A stretch of 64,000 bases of DNA from Candidatus Sumerlaeota bacterium (GTDB lineage Bacteria; Sumerlaeota; Sumerlaeia; SLMS01; JAHLLQ01): positions 18,566 to 82,565 of the forward strand of contig JASGMJ010000019.1 of assembly GCA_030156535.1 (NCBI GenBank), given 5' to 3'. This document shows positions 62,112-64,000 of the stretch, in pieces; the stretch's first letter is position 1, and every line of letters starts with the position of its first letter. The notes beneath the pieces were generated by a model. That model saw only the letters and a list, made by a program, of their open reading frames with translations, ran no database searches and was not told the DNA's origin. The position numbers and the translations under genes were made by a program.

Positions 62112-62794
62112 GGGCGTAGAAGATCTCCAGTTTGACGATGGAGGTCATGGATGTAGCTTTCGAGGGCTTCTACTACATCTTCCTCGGAGCTGCCGAGCCC
62201 ACGACTGAAGACGATGGACAGCATTTTGTCGCGTTTATCTTCGGGCTGATCTGTCAGCAAACCTCTTACGACACTCTCACGGACGCGCTCGAATCCGACG
62301 GTCGAGCTTTCGATCAGCATCTTCAAGAGCGCCTCGAAGCAAAGTACATGGCCCGCAAGGGATTTCCTCAAATCGAGGTTCTTAGTCGGTTCTTTGCAAA
62401 GCTGTATCAGAGATCGCTTGTCGCCGGTTGCAAGGAGGCTGTCGGGACGAATCGAAGCCGCGGTCATCAGAAGGGCTTCACCCTCATCGATGCCAGGTGA
62501 CACCAGTTGCTGTGCCCTGTTGAGCAAGTCATGATCCTCTATGATTCTACAGGATTGCACGAACTCAAGGGCGCGAGCTACTCCCCCCTCGCCGTATCGA
62601 ACCAGGAGCTTCTTGTCCTTTCGGATCTTGAATCGGGCCGTGGGCAGAAGGAGAATGCTGTCGTGGGAGGTTCCAAGGACGATAAGTAGCTCATCCAGAA
62701 GGTTGCACGCCGCGAACTTCAGGACGATGTCGTTATCCGCCAAGACGATCAGATTTGAACTTGGACAGGCGCTTCCGTCAGTCGAAGAAGCCAC
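62108..62794 (-). CDS. PIN-like domain protein
   Basis: 228 residues from GTG 62794 with GGAGG seven bases upstream. The fold fits a PIN ribonuclease: SNLIVLADNDIVLKFAACNL (Asp20, Asp22), a GIDEGEALLMTAASI segment with acidic residues at 103, 104 and 106, and LLATGDKRSLIQL with Asp125. These could form the acidic metal site. The gene overlaps the upstream ImmA/IrrE-type gene by 46 bases and the helicase by four. It may be a toxin-like RNase or an altered, inactive PIN. Confidence 0.7.
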   Translation of the reverse strand: MASSTDGSACPSSNLIVLADNDIVLKFAACNLLDELLIVLGTSHDSILLLPTARFKIRKDKKLLVRYGEGGVARALEFVQSCRIIEDHDLLNRAQQLVSPGIDEGEALLMTAASIRPDSLLATGDKRSLIQLCKEPTKNLDLRKSLAGHVLCFEALLKMLIESSTVGFERVRESVVRGLLTDQPEDKRDKMLSIVFSRGLGSSEEDVVEALESYIHDLHRQTGDLLRP

Positions 62795-63762
62795 TCATAA
62801 GCCTCCGTCGGCATCAGTTCCTCAGTGAGATTCTGGACCATTCGCTGCCTCACGATCTGAACTGAGTGTTCGTTGGGTTCCAAGATCTTGAGCGCGGCGA
62901 ATGCGACAGGAAAGAACTTTCTCGTCCATCCATAATTCAGCGCAACAACGCCGGGGGCGATGCCGTTCTTCTCCCCGAAGCGCCTTGAGGCGGCGGCTAG
63001 CTCGTCACCGGTGAGTTTTCTCTCGGCAGTGAATCTTGGATCCTCCATGCCAGTAAGAACTTGGGCGGCGAATGTGTTCGCTGCCTGCTCCTCATGATCG
63101 TTTTCATTCCGCTCCCATGATTGATCAAGCAGGATATCCGTATCTTCAGGAAGGTGCCCCAGAGCCAGATGGCCGAGTTCGTGAGCAAGGATGAAAGCCA
63201 TCGCCGACTTACTTGTAATGTTCTTCGACAACACGATTGCCGGTCTGCCATCAATCCTCGCTGAAAGACCGTCCATCTTTTTCGTTCCAGGAGGGAACTC
63301 GCCGATGTGAATGACTGGAATTCCATGAGCCCAGCAGTAGTCGAGGAGCCCTTCCAGCGTGACGCACTTCGCACCAGTCTTGAGGATTTCCTCTCGTAAA
63401 GGACCAGGGGCAGTGGGCAAAGGAACAGGACCAGTGTTGCACCCAAGCACGGCTACTCTGGCGGCTCGGAATGCGATCATCTTCGCAAGTCGCAGGTCGT
63501 CCTCGTTGGTGTCGGAACGCTTCTTGAACTTGGCGCTGACCTGAGTGAATCGAAGCTCACCTCCAGATTGGAGTGAATCGATTGTAAGTCCCAATCGATT
63601 TGCCACATAGAGCTGGGCCTCGCTGAATCCAGCCGGATTCAATGCTGCTTCATCGTCCCACCATTCTGGCAGGATGCACGCGTTGAGATACTTCCTTTTT
63701 ACGCCCGCCGCTGAAAGCCTCTGACGGAGGGTGGTCATGGGATTTGTTCGCGTCGTGGTCAT
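62749..63762 (-). CDS. ImmA/IrrE-type metallopeptidase
   Basis: 337 residues from ATG 63762 with a strong AAAGGAGG upstream. The N-terminus (LRQRLSAAGVKRKYLNACIL) resembles an HTH-containing start. The peptidase domain reads IPVIHIGEFPPGTKKMDGLS and FILAHELGHLALGH (HELGH 194-198), with a Glu near 224 as third ligand (NDHEEQAANTFAAQVL). This is the COG2856/ImmA-IrrE class, which often cleaves repressors to switch on SOS-type or element genes. It begins an operon with PIN and PLD-helicase genes. Confidence 0.86.
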   Translation of the reverse strand: MTTTRTNPMTTLRQRLSAAGVKRKYLNACILPEWWDDEAALNPAGFSEAQLYVANRLGLTIDSLQSGGELRFTQVSAKFKKRSDTNEDDLRLAKMIAFRAARVAVLGCNTGPVPLPTAPGPLREEILKTGAKCVTLEGLLDYCWAHGIPVIHIGEFPPGTKKMDGLSARIDGRPAIVLSKNITSKSAMAFILAHELGHLALGHLPEDTDILLDQSWERNENDHEEQAANTFAAQVLTGMEDPRFTAERKLTGDELAAASRRFGEKNGIAPGVVALNYGWTRKFFPVAFAALKILEPNEHSVQIVRQRMVQNLTEELMPTEAYEWLLRLTEAPVQVQI

Positions 63763-63919
63763 GAACAGCCTCCTTTCACGCTCACATGCGCTCTTAGCTG
63801 CCGCAGGGTACGAAGGCCAACATCAGAGACCATCGGAAACGAGCGCTTTTGGGATCACTACCGCATCGGCACTACCGGTGCAGTAAAGCAGAATCCTTCA
63901 TCGCGTGTCAAACCCCTAC

Positions 63920-64000
63920 TCACGCATGATCGTTCTCCACGGCGCCCGCGAGCACCTTCGCGCTGGCGGCGTCTTCTCCCCAATGACCCAGGGTCACGTT
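63920..64000 (-). CDS. Partial C-terminal end of an unidentified gene
   Basis: On the minus strand the frame ending at TGA (63922-63920) is open to the window edge and reads NVTLGHWGEDAASAKVLAGA followed by VENDHA. It could be the C-terminus of a protein from the adjacent element. Only 26 residues are seen. A plus-strand frame (from 63926) also stays open, so the call is tentative. Confidence 0.3.
   Translation of the reverse strand, partial: NVTLGHWGEDAASAKVLAGAVENDHA

Larger units (their letters stand above)
55157..64000. mobile_element. Integrative element inserted at tRNA-Pro, right end beyond window
   Basis: A tyrosine recombinase gene lies within ten bases of the tRNA 3' end and points toward it, as in many tRNA-targeted islands. 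Small HTH/excisionase-type genes, an unrecognised large gene and a helicase/metallopeptidase/PIN operon follow. The region reads less GC-rich than the rest. The left att site should be the 3' part of the tRNA (roughly 55130-55156). No second copy of the tRNA 3' sequence is in the window, so the right end is not seen. Confidence 0.75.

Overview
The window reads as a high-GC, diderm bacterial chromosome. Evidence for an outer membrane is a TolC-family channel, several lipoproteins with lipoboxes and a type II secretion/type IV pilus-type ATPase. Only one RNA gene was found, a tRNA-Pro. The mixture (an LtaS-like sulfatase membrane protein, many secreted beta-rich proteins, TPR-sulfotransferase, TolB-N/TPR protein, orphan LarB, pseudopilin) would suit an uncultured phylum such as Sumerlaeota or a relative, but this is a guess and the sequence alone does not settle it.

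Layout, left to right. 1-3.6 kb: minus-strand genes including a partial Pro/Thr-rich protein and the t6A genes, with an unusual FolK-TsaE fusion followed by TsaB. 3.7-9.4 kb: plus-strand lipoprotein, FmdB-like zinc ribbon, then a compact chaperone operon (J-domain-like/TPR protein, GrpE, Hsp70) closed by a terminator. 9.4-19 kb: secreted glycosidase-like and beta-propeller-like proteins, a TPR sulfotransferase, an LtaS-type phosphoglycerol transferase, a BACON-like protein and the housekeeping sigma factor RpoD with a strong terminator. 19.4-29.6 kb: plus-strand genes for a small membrane protein, thiol peroxidase, SDR, TolB-N/TPR protein, LarB, NAGPA-type phosphodiester glycosidase, AsnRS, an atypical dual-specificity phosphatase, a pseudopilin and a small unknown protein. 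29.5-40.2 kb: DUS-type tRNA dihydrouridine synthase, FlgT-like exported protein plus TolC channel, a membrane Ser/Thr kinase with a downstream lipoprotein, an FAD monooxygenase and a large GH114-like secreted protein.

40.4-47.9 kb: plus-strand methyltransferase, macro-domain protein, the conserved acpP-fabF-rnc block, an RmlD-type reductase, an ABC exporter pair and a protein resembling the N-terminal half of a secretion ATPase without the motor. 47.9-53.4 kb (minus): STAS protein, then a four-gene set of secretion ATPase, freestanding GspE N-domain membrane protein, Fn3-like lipoprotein and cohesin-like exported protein. A GT4 glycosyltransferase follows.

55.1-64 kb: an intact tRNA-Pro(GGG) is followed at once by a tyrosine recombinase and a region of different character, read as an integrative element whose far end lies outside the window. 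It carries regulatory HTH genes, a large unrecognised protein, and a tightly overlapping operon of ImmA/IrrE-type metallopeptidase, PIN-like protein, PLD-SNF2 helicase and a small acidic protein. This last set is the best candidate here for an undescribed defence or toxin-type system.
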